Shown here: piece by piece, positions 32,521 through 41,052 of the stretch
Layout: every line of letters starts with the position of its first letter
How positions within the stretch are numbered: the stretch's first letter is position 1
DNA from: AR5 sp035762565
GTDB taxonomy: Bacteria; Methylomirabilota; Methylomirabilia; Rokubacteriales; CSP1-6
Direction: 5' to 3'
NCBI GenBank assembly: GCA_035762565.1
Contig: DASTOJ010000206.1
Coordinates: 9,620 to 73,619 of the forward strand
DNA length: 64,000 bases
The notes under the pieces: generated by a model
What the model saw: the letters and a program-made list of their open reading frames with translations, nothing else
Databases searched by the model: none
Told to the model about the DNA's origin: nothing
Position numbers and translations under genes: made by a program

Positions 32521-33240
32521 ATGGACCCGGCGTACCTCGCCGTCCACCTCGAGGAGGACCGGGACCATTGGTGGTTCCGCGGGCGCCGCGCCGTCATCCT
32601 GGCCCTGCTCCGGCGCCTGCTCCGGCCCGGCTCCCATCGGCTGCTGGAGCTGGGCTGCGGTAGCGGCAACGTGCTGGAGGCTCTCGCCGAGTTCGGCGAG
32701 GCCGTGGGGATGGAAGCCGACGAGACGCTCGCCGCGGCGGGCCGCGCGGCCGGCCTCGACGTCCGCCGCGGCGTCTTGCCTCACGATCGCGTCGTGCCGG
32801 CCGGCTGGCCCGACGTCGCGCTGTTCCTCGACGTGCTCGAGCATCTGGACGATGACGCGGCGGCGCTGCGCGCGGTCCACGCGGTACTCGAGCCCGGCGG
32901 CGCTCTGATCGTCACCGTGCCGGCCTACCAGTGGCTGTGGAGCGGCCACGACGTGGCGCTCGGCCACCGCCGGCGCTACGGCGCCCCCGCCCTGCGGGCG
33001 CTGCTGGCGTCGAGTGGATTCACCGTGACGTACCTGGGCTTCTTCAACACGCTGCTCCTGCCCGCGGTCGTGTTGGCGCGCGGCTGGAAGCGGCTGCGCG
33101 GCGGCGGCGGGCACGACCTGGCGCGGCCGCCGACGGCGGTCAACGACGCCCTGGCGCGCCTGTTCGCGCTGGAGGCGGCAATCGTCCCCCGCTGCCGCCT
33201 GCCGTTCGGGGCCTCGCTGCTCGCGGTCGGCCGGCGGTGA
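32521..33240 (+). CDS. SAM-dependent methyltransferase, class I
   Basis: 239 residues from ATG 32521 (GTG 32503 also in frame). Motif I is LELGCGSGNVLEAL, motif II includes the EAD acid, and post-motif DVALFLDVLEHLDDD is typical of Methyltransf_11/23 types. The N-terminal HWWFRGRRAV is frequent in methyltransferases near glycosyltransferase genes. A hydrophobic segment (LGFFNTLLLPAVVLA, near residue 180) suggests membrane association. It overlaps the next gene by four bases. Confidence 0.86.
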   Translation: MDPAYLAVHLEEDRDHWWFRGRRAVILALLRRLLRPGSHRLLELGCGSGNVLEALAEFGEAVGMEADETLAAAGRAAGLDVRRGVLPHDRVVPAGWPDVALFLDVLEHLDDDAAALRAVHAVLEPGGALIVTVPAYQWLWSGHDVALGHRRRYGAPALRALLASSGFTVTYLGFFNTLLLPAVVLARGWKRLRGGGGHDLARPPTAVNDALARLFALEAAIVPRCRLPFGASLLAVGRR

Positions 33241-35399
33241 GCCAGGGCGGGCGGCGTCGCGACTGGGCACTGGTGGGCGCGGGGTTCCTGGCCCTCGCGA
33301 TGGTGGTGGGTGTCTGGGCGGCGATCGACCGGCGGCCGCCCGAGTGGGACCACGCCAACCACCTGGAGCGCGCCGTGCTCTGCGCGCGCGATCTGCGCAC
33401 GGGCGACGTCCGCGCCATCCTGGAGCGGTCCTCGTTCTATCCGCCGCTCGTGCCCTGCCTGGCGGGGGCCACGTCGATGGCCATGCCGATGGAAGCCGCC
33501 GCCGCCCTCACCATGGCCGCCTTCCTCGGGCTCGGCATGGCGGCCGTGTACCTGCTCGGCCGGTCGATGGCGGGCGGCCCGGCCGGTGTGGCGGCGGCGC
33601 TGCTCTTCGGCACGGGCCCGTTCGTCGTCTTCTCGTCACTGCGATTCCAGCTCGATCTCCCGCTGGCGGCGATGGTCGCCCTCGGGCTGGTGAGCCTGCG
33701 CGCGACCGAGGACCTCACAAGGCCGGGCAAGGCGCTCGCGTTCGGCCTCGTCTGCGGCCTCGGGATGCTGACCAAGCCGACGTTCGGGCTCTATATCGTG
33801 GCGCCGGCGGCGCTGCTCATGGCCCGGGGCCGCCGGCGCGGCGCGATGGGGGCGGCGCTGGCGGTGCTCGTCGCCGGAGCGGTGAGTCTGCCCTGGTTCG
33901 GTCTGCGGCTGTTCGGCCTCGGCGCCCAGCTCGACGCCCGTGCCTTCGCCCAGGCGGCGGAGTCGGGCCATCCCGAGGCGCTGAGCCTGGCCGGGCTCGC
34001 CTTCTATCCGCGCATGCTCGGGCACCAGGTCGGACTGGGCGCGGCTGTCCTCGTCGTCGCCGGCCTCGCCGCCGCCGCCGCCCGCCGCCAGTGGTTCCTG
34101 CTCGCCGCCGTGGCGGCGCCCTTCGTCGTCGTCGAGCTGATCCGCAACAAGAATCTCCGCTACACGCTGCCGTTGCTCGGGGCGGCTGCGGTGCTGGCGG
34201 CGCTCGGGCTGGGCGCGCTGCCGGGCGGGGCCCGTCGCGTCGCCGCGGGTGTGCTCGTCGTGCTCGGCCTCGCGCAGGTGAGCGCGGTGGCCACCGGCGT
34301 GCCGCCGAATTTCTGGATCGCCGGCCTCGGGTACTGGTGGGTGCCGGCCTCACCCCCCGCCCGGGCCGAGTGGCCGCATTCCCAGATCCTCGCGCTGATC
34401 GACCGCGACCGGCGAGGGGCGCCGGCGACGGTCAGCGTCGTGCCCAACTTCGACCGGTTCTCGGTGAGCAATTTCCGGTATTACGCCGCGCGTGACGGCC
34501 TCGACCTGAGATTCGTGCGGGCCTGGGAGGACCCGCCGCTCGGCGTCGAGTACATGGTGCTCAAGACCGGCGACGTCGGACCGGCGTGGACGGCCGAGAA
34601 GGCGCGGCGGGCGGCCGCGCGGCTCGCGGCCGATCCGCACCTGGCGCGCGCCTTCCCGGTGATCGGGGAGTTCCGGCTGCCCGACGGCTCCACCGCGACC
34701 ATCCGTGCGCGCCGCGTGCCCGCGGTGACGGGAATCCCGCCACCGGCGGTGGCCGCCGCGATCGAGGCCGGCCTGCGCCGCCGGCTGCACGAGGTCGCGC
34801 GGGACGTCGAGGGCCTGGCGATCCGCCTGCTCCACGACGAGGGAATTCTGAGCGGGCGCGTCCGACGCGCCGAGATCCGGACGGCGTCCGCTGCGCTGGC
34901 CGAGTACGCACGGCCGGGCGCGGCACGGCTGCGCGTGCGGGACCTCGGCGTGACCCTGGACGATCTGCTGGTGAACCCGTGGAGCGCGCTGGCCGAGGGC
35001 CGGTTCGATCCGCTCGACGCCGGCCGCGTGCGCCTGGAAACGGCGACGGTGACCCTGCCCGACCTGCAGGCGTTCGTGGCCGGGCTCAAGCGCTTCCAGC
35101 GGTCCACCGTGCGCGCCGACGGCGATGCGCTGGCGATCACCGTGCGGCAGGCGGGTCCCGACGTGAGCGCGCGCGTGCGCCTGCTGCCGGCCACCGACCG
35201 GCCGATCGTGCTGGAGGCCGAGCGCGTCCGAGTGGGCGGTGTGCCGGTGCCGGGCGCGCTCGTGAACTGGGTGCTCCGCGGCGTCGACCCGTTCCCGCGC
35301 ATCGCCAGCCGGCTGCCGTTTCCGGTGGAGGTCGGCACCGTGACCGTCGACGGGCAGGCCCTGCGCATCTCACGCGAACACGTATCCGAGAGGAGGTAA
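33237..35399 (+). CDS. GT-C type glycosyltransferase fused to a C-terminal DUF2993 (LmeA-like) domain
   Basis: 720 residues from GTG in the GTGA overlap. Residues about 10-370 hold roughly ten membrane segments with the first-loop acidic motif (PPEWDHANHL) and FRFQLDLPLA, like ArnT/PMT-type enzymes that use polyprenyl-phosphate sugars. Residues about 370-500 are a soluble region. The last 200 (from LRRRLHEVARDVEGLAIRLL) match the DUF2993/LmeA lipid-binding pattern of repeated beta strands such as VRRAEIRTASAAL and RVRVGGVPVPGALVNWVL. I do not know a described example of this fusion. It probably glycosylates and handles an envelope lipid. Confidence 0.75.
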   Translation: MSQGGRRRDWALVGAGFLALAMVVGVWAAIDRRPPEWDHANHLERAVLCARDLRTGDVRAILERSSFYPPLVPCLAGATSMAMPMEAAAALTMAAFLGLGMAAVYLLGRSMAGGPAGVAAALLFGTGPFVVFSSLRFQLDLPLAAMVALGLVSLRATEDLTRPGKALAFGLVCGLGMLTKPTFGLYIVAPAALLMARGRRRGAMGAALAVLVAGAVSLPWFGLRLFGLGAQLDARAFAQAAESGHPEALSLAGLAFYPRMLGHQVGLGAAVLVVAGLAAAAARRQWFLLAAVAAPFVVVELIRNKNLRYTLPLLGAAAVLAALGLGALPGGARRVAAGVLVVLGLAQVSAVATGVPPNFWIAGLGYWWVPASPPARAEWPHSQILALIDRDRRGAPATVSVVPNFDRFSVSNFRYYAARDGLDLRFVRAWEDPPLGVEYMVLKTGDVGPAWTAEKARRAAARLAADPHLARAFPVIGEFRLPDGSTATIRARRVPAVTGIPPPAVAAAIEAGLRRRLHEVARDVEGLAIRLLHDEGILSGRVRRAEIRTASAALAEYARPGAARLRVRDLGVTLDDLLVNPWSALAEGRFDPLDAGRVRLETATVTLPDLQAFVAGLKRFQRSTVRADGDALAITVRQAGPDVSARVRLLPATDRPIVLEAERVRVGGVPVPGALVNWVLRGVDPFPRIASRLPFPVEVGTVTVDGQALRISREHVSERR

Positions 35400-35406
35400 C
35401 TCAAAG

Positions 35407-36090
35407 GTGCCCAGGGCAAAGCGTGGGGGCTTGGGGGCCGTGCCGGGGTCCCCATCCAAGCGCGCGCGCGCGCGCAAGATCCTCCCGGCGCTGGCGCGCG
35501 CGTATCCCGACGCGAAGATCGCGCTGGACTTCACGACGCCGCTCCAGCTGCTGGTGGCAACCATCCTGTCCGCCCAGTGCACCGACGAGCGGGTGAACAT
35601 GGTGACGCCGGGGCTGTTCCGGAAGTACCCGACCGCGCTCCAGCTGGCGCGGGCCGAGCCGGCCCGGCTGGAGCAGGAGATCCGCTCGACGGGCTTCTTT
35701 CGCGCGAAGACCCGCTCGCTCCTGGGCATGGCGAAGACGCTGGTCGAACGCCACCGCGGCGAGGTGCCGCGTGAGCGCGAGGCGCTCACTGCGCTGCCGG
35801 GCGTCGGGCTGAAGACCGCCAACGTCGTCATCGGCAACGCCTTCGGGGGTGACGCGCTGGCGGTCGACACCCACGTCTTCCGTGTATCCCAGCGACTCGG
35901 GCTCGCCCGCGCCGACGACCCTGACGAGATCCACGACCAGCTCGTCCAGGTGCTGCCCCGCGGCCGCCTGACCCAGGCCACCCATCTCCTGATCGTCCAC
36001 GGCCGCCGCACCTGCACCGCCCGCACTCCCGCCTGCCCGGTGTGCCCGGTGCGCACGCTCTGCCCCTGGCCTCACAAGACCCGCAAGTGA
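35407..36090 (+). CDS. nth: Endonuclease III (DNA glycosylase/AP lyase)
   Basis: 227 residues from GTG 35407, nine bases after AGGAGG. Helix-hairpin-helix LPGVGLKTANVV contains the catalytic Lys, and VDTHVFRV the catalytic Asp. The [4Fe-4S] motif is C-x6-C-x2-C-x5-C near the end. It repairs oxidised pyrimidines. The first 20 residues (GGLGAVPGSPSK...) are not conserved and are encoded by a CCCCATCC-type GC repeat (about 35424-35460). The product itself needs an Fe-S cluster. Confidence 0.95.
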   Translation: MPRAKRGGLGAVPGSPSKRARARKILPALARAYPDAKIALDFTTPLQLLVATILSAQCTDERVNMVTPGLFRKYPTALQLARAEPARLEQEIRSTGFFRAKTRSLLGMAKTLVERHRGEVPREREALTALPGVGLKTANVVIGNAFGGDALAVDTHVFRVSQRLGLARADDPDEIHDQLVQVLPRGRLTQATHLLIVHGRRTCTARTPACPVCPVRTLCPWPHKTRK

Positions 36091-36098
36091 CGCTTCGA

Positions 36099-36170
36099 GG
36101 GGGAGGCAGCGAGGAGCGCGCCGAAGGCGTACGACGGCCCTCGGAGGGGTCCGTCGAGACCCCTCCCGAG
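36099..36170. repeat. GC palindromic repeat between nth and the SDR gene
   Basis: Starts with GGGGGAGGCAGCGAGGAGCG, almost identical to 6518-6537, and ends in a hairpin (36140-36151 with 36158-36170, one bulge). The TCGGAGGGG...CCCCTCC core also occurs at 13182-13209. It separates convergent genes, so a bidirectional transcription stop is likely. Confidence 0.6.
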
Positions 36171-36935
36171 CTAAACTCCGCCCGTCACGTCGATCGTCAC
36201 GCCGGTGACGAAGTCGGCGTCGGACGAGGCCAGAAAGCAGATGACGCGGGCCTGGTCGCGCGCCTCGGCGATGCGACGCAGCGGCGTGTGGTCGATCTCG
36301 CGCGCCTGCTGGTCCGGCGTCCGGCGCTCCCAGTGGGGACGGAGGCGCTCGGTCAGGGTCAGGCTCGGCGCGATGGCGTTCACGTTGACGCCGAAGGGGC
36401 CCAGCTCACGCGCCAGCTTGCGCGTGAAGGCGACGATGCCGCCCTTGGCCGCCGCGTAGGCGCTGCTGCTGCTGTCGCTGATTCCCCGGCCGGCGACGGA
36501 CGAGAGGTTGACGATCTTGCCGCGGCGCTGGCGCTTCATCACCGGGGCGACGGCGTGGCAGAACAAGAACGTGCCGGTCAGGTTGAAGTGCAGCAGGCCC
36601 TGCCAGTCGGCGAGGCTGAGCTCGTCCACGGTCGCCGCCGGCTTGTCGATGATCGTGCTGCCGCCCACGGCGTTGACGAGGATGTCGATCCGGCCGTGCT
36701 CGCCCACCACCGCCTCCACGACGCTCGGCGCCTGGGCGGCGTCGAGCGCGTCCGCGCGGCGAGCCTGGGCCCGGCCGCCGGCGTTGCGCAACGAGGCCAC
36801 CAGCTTGTCCAGGCGGCCGAGGTCGGTGTCGACCCCGACGACGACTCCGCCCTCGGCGGCGATGATCTCCGCGGTCGCCTTGCCGATGCCGCTCGCCGCC
36901 GCCGTGATCAGCGTCACCTGGTCCTTGAATCGCAT
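36171..36935 (-). CDS. Short-chain dehydrogenase/reductase
   Basis: 254 residues, classical SDR. Cofactor motif TAAASGIG, structural NAVGG, catalytic Ser in LSSVAG and YxxxK in YAAAK, and the C-terminal VTGVTIDVTGGV. Asp40-type acid (GVDTDLGRL) after strand 2 suggests NAD preference. Substrate unknown; it resembles FabG-like and 3-hydroxyacyl-type oxidoreductases. Single gene, transcribed away from rplM. Confidence 0.9.
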   Translation of the reverse strand: MRFKDQVTLITAAASGIGKATAEIIAAEGGVVVGVDTDLGRLDKLVASLRNAGGRAQARRADALDAAQAPSVVEAVVGEHGRIDILVNAVGGSTIIDKPAATVDELSLADWQGLLHFNLTGTFLFCHAVAPVMKRQRRGKIVNLSSVAGRGISDSSSSAYAAAKGGIVAFTRKLARELGPFGVNVNAIAPSLTLTERLRPHWERRTPDQQAREIDHTPLRRIAEARDQARVICFLASSDADFVTGVTIDVTGGV

Positions 36936-36962
36936 GGCCGGATTCTAACGCGTCGCGCCGCC

Positions 36963-36991
36963 TTGACACCCGGGACCTTCCGGCCTACAGT
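36963..36991 (+). promoter_or_regulatory. Sigma-70 promoter of the rplM-rpsI operon
   Basis: TTGACA (36963-36968), 17-base spacer, TACAGT (36986-36991). The perfect -35 fits a strong ribosomal-protein promoter and leaves a leader of about 60 bases before rplM. Confidence 0.78.
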
Positions 36992-37060
36992 ATTGCGTTA
37001 CTTTTTTCATCCGTGACGGATACTTACGTCGTAGACGCCGACAGCCGTGAAGGGGACATG

Positions 37061-37513
37061 ATGCCGACGCCGGTTCCGAAGGAGCACGAGATCGAGCGCA
37101 AGTGGTTCCTCGTCGATGCCGACGGGCAGGTGCTGGGTCGCCTGGCGACCCGGGTGGCGTCGATTCTGCGCGGCAAGCACAAGAGCACCTTCACGCCGCA
37201 CCTCGACGTCGGCGATCACGTCGTCGTCGTCAACGCCGAGAAGATCCACGTGACCGGGCGCAAGCGCACCGACAAGATCTACCGCTGGCACTCGGGCTAC
37301 ATCGGCGGGCTGCGCGAGGTGCCGTTCGAGAAGATGGTGAGGTCCCACCCCGAGCGCGTGATCGAGTGGGCGGTGCAGGGCATGCTGCCCAAGAACCGGC
37401 TGGGACGGGCGATGGCGAAGAAGCTCAAGGTCTACCGGGGCGCGACGCATCCGCACGAGGCGCAGCAGCCTCAGGCGTTGCCGGCGACGTCCCGGGGCGG
37501 GGAGGGGCGGTAG
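37061..37513 (+). CDS. rplM: 50S ribosomal protein L13
   Basis: 150 residues. L13 landmarks ERKWFLVDADGQVLGRLA, GKHKSTFTPHLD, HSGYIGGL and GMLPKNRLG are intact, ending in the usual HPHEAQQP. ATG 37061 places 14 residues before the conserved Trp as in homologues. ATG 37058 and GTG 37013 are alternatives, but the GTG would sit about 15 bases after the expected transcription start without a ribosome-binding site. Directly followed by rpsI. Confidence 0.95.
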   Translation: MPTPVPKEHEIERKWFLVDADGQVLGRLATRVASILRGKHKSTFTPHLDVGDHVVVVNAEKIHVTGRKRTDKIYRWHSGYIGGLREVPFEKMVRSHPERVIEWAVQGMLPKNRLGRAMAKKLKVYRGATHPHEAQQPQALPATSRGGEGR

Positions 37514-37912
37514 ATGGCGACCGTGCTCGACAGGTTCTACGGCACCGGACGGCGCAAGACGTCGGTGGCCCGCGTCTGGATCCGGCCCGGCTCCGGGCGG
37601 ATCACGGTGAATCGCCGGGGGTTCGAGAACTACTTCCCGCGCGAGACGCTGCGGATGATCATCGCGCAGCCGTTTCAGGTGACGAACACGGTCGACCAGT
37701 TCGACCTGGTCTGCACGGTCGCGGGCGGCGGGCCCTCGGGCCAGGCCGGCGCGGTCCGGCACGGTTTGTCGCGCGCGCTGGCGCGTTTCGACGAGAAGCT
37801 GCGGCAGCCGCTCAAGAAGGCGGGCCTGCTCACGCGCGACCCCCGCATGCGCGAGCGCAAGAAGTACGGCCAGCCGGGCGCCCGGCAGAAGTTCCAGTAC
37901 TCTAAGCGCTGA
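37514..37912 (+). CDS. rpsI: 30S ribosomal protein S9
   Basis: 132 residues with YGTGRRKTSVARV, GGGPSGQAGAVRHGLSRAL and the invariant C-terminus QYSKR that reaches the P-site tRNA. Begins on the base after the rplM stop. Normal length. Confidence 0.97.
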   Translation: MATVLDRFYGTGRRKTSVARVWIRPGSGRITVNRRGFENYFPRETLRMIIAQPFQVTNTVDQFDLVCTVAGGGPSGQAGAVRHGLSRALARFDEKLRQPLKKAGLLTRDPRMRERKKYGQPGARQKFQYSKR

Positions 37913-37917
37913 GCGAC

Positions 37918-38982
37918 GTGCCGACCGCCGACCGCATCCGCGTTGCCGTCGCCGGCGCCAGCGGTTACATGGGCGCCGAGTTGCTGCGCCTGCTGCTCGT
38001 GCATCCCCGGGTCACGCTGGCGGGGGTGACATCCGAGCGGCTGGCCGGCGAGCCGCTGGCGCGCGGCTATCCCCACCTGCGCGGCCTCACCGGGCTGGCG
38101 TTCCACGACCTCGACCCGGGCTGGCTGGCCGACGTCGCCGACGTGGTCTTCCTGGCGCTGCCGCACATGGAGTCGCAGCGGACGGTGCCCGTGCTGCGGG
38201 CGCGCGGCCGGAGAGTCATCGATCTGTCCGCGGACTATCGGCTGCGTGACGCCGGAGACTACGTCACCTGGTACAAGGCGCCGCACATCGATCCCGCCGG
38301 GCTGGCGGAGGCGGTGTACGGGCTGCCCGAGCTGCACCGCAAGGCGATCGGCGCCGCCTCGCTGGTCGCCTCGCCCGGCTGCTACGCGGCGGGCGCGATC
38401 CTCGCCATCGCCCCGCTCGTGAAGAACGGGCTGGCGCGGCTCGACGGCATCGTCGTCGACGGGAAGTCGGGCGTGACCGGGGCCGGCGCCCAGGGACGCA
38501 AGGTCGACCCGATGTACCTCTATACCGAAGCCAACGAGAACGTGCAGGCCTACGCGATCGCCTCGCACCGGCACACCGCCGAGATGGAGCAGGAGCTGTC
38601 GGCGCTGGCCGGGGCCCCGCTCCGGATCAGCTTCACGCCGCACCTGATCCCGCTCAACCGGGGTCTGCTGACGACGGCCTCGGTGCCGCTGGCGGGGACG
38701 CTGGCCACCGGCGACCTGCTGCGCGTCTATCGCGACTTCTATGCCGGCGAGCCGTTCGTCCGCGTGCTGGACGAGGGCGAGCGGCCGACCACCCGTCACA
38801 TCGTCGGCTCGAACTACTGTGACCTCACCGTCGTGGCCGACCCCCGTACGGGGCGCGCGGTATGCGTGGCGGCCCTCGACAACCTGGGCAAGGGCGGCTC
38901 GGCCAACGGCGTGCAGAACCTCAACGTCCTCCACGGCTGGAACGAGCGCACGGGGCTGGACGCCGCCCCGGTGTACCCCTGA
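37918..38982 (+). CDS. argC: N-acetyl-gamma-glutamyl-phosphate reductase
   Basis: 354 residues. NADP motif GASGYMGAELLRLL, catalytic Cys in SPGCYAAG, and the later GVTGAGAQGRK and SHRHTAEMEQEL blocks identify the type 1 enzyme of arginine synthesis. GTG start five bases after rpsI, so it is expressed with the ribosomal genes. argJ follows; argB and argD are not in the window. Confidence 0.95.
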   Translation: MPTADRIRVAVAGASGYMGAELLRLLLVHPRVTLAGVTSERLAGEPLARGYPHLRGLTGLAFHDLDPGWLADVADVVFLALPHMESQRTVPVLRARGRRVIDLSADYRLRDAGDYVTWYKAPHIDPAGLAEAVYGLPELHRKAIGAASLVASPGCYAAGAILAIAPLVKNGLARLDGIVVDGKSGVTGAGAQGRKVDPMYLYTEANENVQAYAIASHRHTAEMEQELSALAGAPLRISFTPHLIPLNRGLLTTASVPLAGTLATGDLLRVYRDFYAGEPFVRVLDEGERPTTRHIVGSNYCDLTVVADPRTGRAVCVAALDNLGKGGSANGVQNLNVLHGWNERTGLDAAPVYP

Positions 38983-38987
38983 GCGGG

Positions 38988-40202
38988 ATGGCTGACGTCG
39001 AGTGGCTCGACGGCGGGATCACCGCCGTCCCCGGCATGCTGGCCAGCGGCGTGGCGGCCGGCATCAAGCCCAGCGGCAAGAAGGATCTGGCGCTGATCTA
39101 CTCGCCGACGCCGGCCCGCTCGGCGGCCGTCTTCACGTCCAGCCAGGTCAAGGGGGCGCCGGTGCTCGTCTCCATGGAGCATGCGCGCAGCGGCGCGGCC
39201 CAAGCCATCCTGGCCTCCAGCGGCTGCGCGAACGTCTGCACCGGCGAGCGGGGCCTGAAGGACGCGCGCGAGATGACCCGGGCGGTCGCCGACCTCCTCC
39301 GCATTCCGCCCACCCACGTGCTGATCGCGGCCACCGGCGTGATCGGCGTGCCGCTTCCGATGGACCGGGTGCGCGCCGCGCTGCCGAAGCTGGCGAAGGC
39401 GCTGTCGCCCCAGGGCGGCCGCGCGGCCGCCGAGGCGATCATGACGACCGACACGCGGCCCAAGGAGGCCGCCCTCCGGGTGGACGTCAACGGCCGGTCG
39501 GTCACGCTGGGGGGCATCGCCAAGGGGGTGGCCATGCTCGAGCCGCACCTGGCGACGATGTTCTGCTTCGTGGCGACCGACGCCGCCGTGGCCCGCGGCG
39601 CGCTGGCCGGCGTCGTGCGGCGGGCGGTGGACCGATCCTTCAACCGGGTGACGGTGGATTCCGACCAGTCCACCAGCGACACGGTCGCGGTGCTGGCCAA
39701 CGGCCTGGCCGAGAACCGCCCGGTGGAGGTCGGGGGCCGCGGGCTGCGCCAGTTCGCGGCGGGCATGGACGCCCTGATGACGCGCCTGGCCAAGATGCTG
39801 GTGGCCGACGGCGAGGGAGCGACCAAGCTCGTGGCCGTCAACGTGCGCGGCGCCGCCAGCCGCCGGGACGCGCTGGTGGCGGCCCGCAGCGTGGCCAACT
39901 CCCCGCTGGTGAAGACGGCGATCAACGGGGCCGACCCCAACTGGGGCCGGATCCTGATGGCGCTCGGCAAGTCGGCGGCCCGCGTCGACCAGGACAAGGT
40001 GGCCATCGCCTTCGGCGACGAGTACCTGGTCGAGCGCGGCGTGCTCAGAGAAGGCGTGCGCCTGGAGCGCATCCGCGAGATCATGGGTGGACAGGAGTAC
40101 GAGATCACGATCGACCTCGGACTGGGGCGCGGAGAGGACCGTGTCTGGACCTGCGACCTGAGCGAGGAGTACGTGCGGCTCAACGGCAAGTACACGACGT
40201 AG
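38988..40202 (+). CDS. argJ: Bifunctional glutamate N-acetyltransferase / ornithine acetyltransferase
   Basis: 404 residues. ArgJ self-cleaves before a Thr to form alpha and beta subunits; the site is visible as PHLATMFCFV with the nucleophile Thr after Ala. Oxyanion residues in ATGVIGVPLP and the PNWGRI motif are present. It recycles the acetyl group between ornithine and glutamate. Gap of five bases after argC. Confidence 0.95.
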   Translation: MADVEWLDGGITAVPGMLASGVAAGIKPSGKKDLALIYSPTPARSAAVFTSSQVKGAPVLVSMEHARSGAAQAILASSGCANVCTGERGLKDAREMTRAVADLLRIPPTHVLIAATGVIGVPLPMDRVRAALPKLAKALSPQGGRAAAEAIMTTDTRPKEAALRVDVNGRSVTLGGIAKGVAMLEPHLATMFCFVATDAAVARGALAGVVRRAVDRSFNRVTVDSDQSTSDTVAVLANGLAENRPVEVGGRGLRQFAAGMDALMTRLAKMLVADGEGATKLVAVNVRGAASRRDALVAARSVANSPLVKTAINGADPNWGRILMALGKSAARVDQDKVAIAFGDEYLVERGVLREGVRLERIREIMGGQEYEITIDLGLGRGEDRVWTCDLSEEYVRLNGKYTT

Positions 40203-40287
40203 CGACCATCACGCACGCCGCGCGCCATTCGGTCGGCGTCCAGAGCGGACGTCGCAGCGCGGCGGAGGAACAACCGAGGGAGGACAG

Positions 40288-41052
40288 ATGGCGGCATTGA
40301 CCATGAAGGAGCTACTCGAGGCCGGGGTGCACTTCGGCCACCAGACCAAGCGCTGGAACCCCAAGATGCAGAAGTACATCTTCGGCGAGCGCAACGGCAT
40401 CTACATCATCGACCTGCAGAAGACTCTCAAGAAATTCCGCGAAGCCTACGGCTTCGTGCGCGACATGGCCGCCGGCGGCGGCACGCTGCTCTTCATCGGG
40501 ACCAAGAAGCAGGCCCAGGAGACGGTGTTCGAGGAGGCCGGCCGCTGCGCGATGTTCTACGTCAACCAGCGCTGGCTGGGCGGCACCCTCACCAACTTCG
40601 CGACCATCCGCAAGTCCATCGGCCGGCTCAAGAAGCTCGAGGAGATGAAGGAGACCGGCGAGTTCGAGCGGGTGTCCAAGAAGGAGGCCCTCGAGCTCGA
40701 CCGGGAGCGCGAGAAGCTCGAGAAGGCCCTGATCGGGATCAAGGCGATGGAGAGCCTGCCGTCGTCGGTGTTCATCATCGACCCCCGCAAGGAGAACATC
40801 GCGGTGGCCGAGGCACGGCGGCTGGGCATCCCCATCGTGGCCATCGTGGACACGAACTGCGATCCAACCGGCATCGACTACCCGATCCCCGGCAACGACG
40901 ACGCGATCCGGGCGGTGCGCCTGATCACCTCGCGGATGGCCGACGCCGTCCTGGAGGGCCGCGGCACCCTCGCCAAGGACGAGAGCGAGGCCGAGGCGGC
41001 CGAGGGCGCCGACGACAAGGAGATGGCCGCGGCCGAGGCGGAGGTGTCTTGA
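40288..41052 (+). CDS. rpsB: 30S ribosomal protein S2
   Basis: 254 residues, with LLEAGVHFGHQTKRWNPKM at the start and FIIDPRKENIAVAEARRL and DTNCDP later. Normal for S2, with an acidic Ala/Glu-rich C-terminal tail. GGGAGG precedes the ATG. The 85-bp gap from argJ has no clear promoter. The stop overlaps tsf by one base (TGATG). Confidence 0.97.
   Translation: MAALTMKELLEAGVHFGHQTKRWNPKMQKYIFGERNGIYIIDLQKTLKKFREAYGFVRDMAAGGGTLLFIGTKKQAQETVFEEAGRCAMFYVNQRWLGGTLTNFATIRKSIGRLKKLEEMKETGEFERVSKKEALELDREREKLEKALIGIKAMESLPSSVFIIDPRKENIAVAEARRLGIPIVAIVDTNCDPTGIDYPIPGNDDAIRAVRLITSRMADAVLEGRGTLAKDESEAEAAEGADDKEMAAAEAEVS

Noticed and set aside
35400..35480. GCGCGC tract near the nth start as a phase-variable repeat
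   Set aside because: It is a dinucleotide run of only about 14 bases inside a coding region; slippage by two would destroy the frame, and the start is conserved enough to need it intact.
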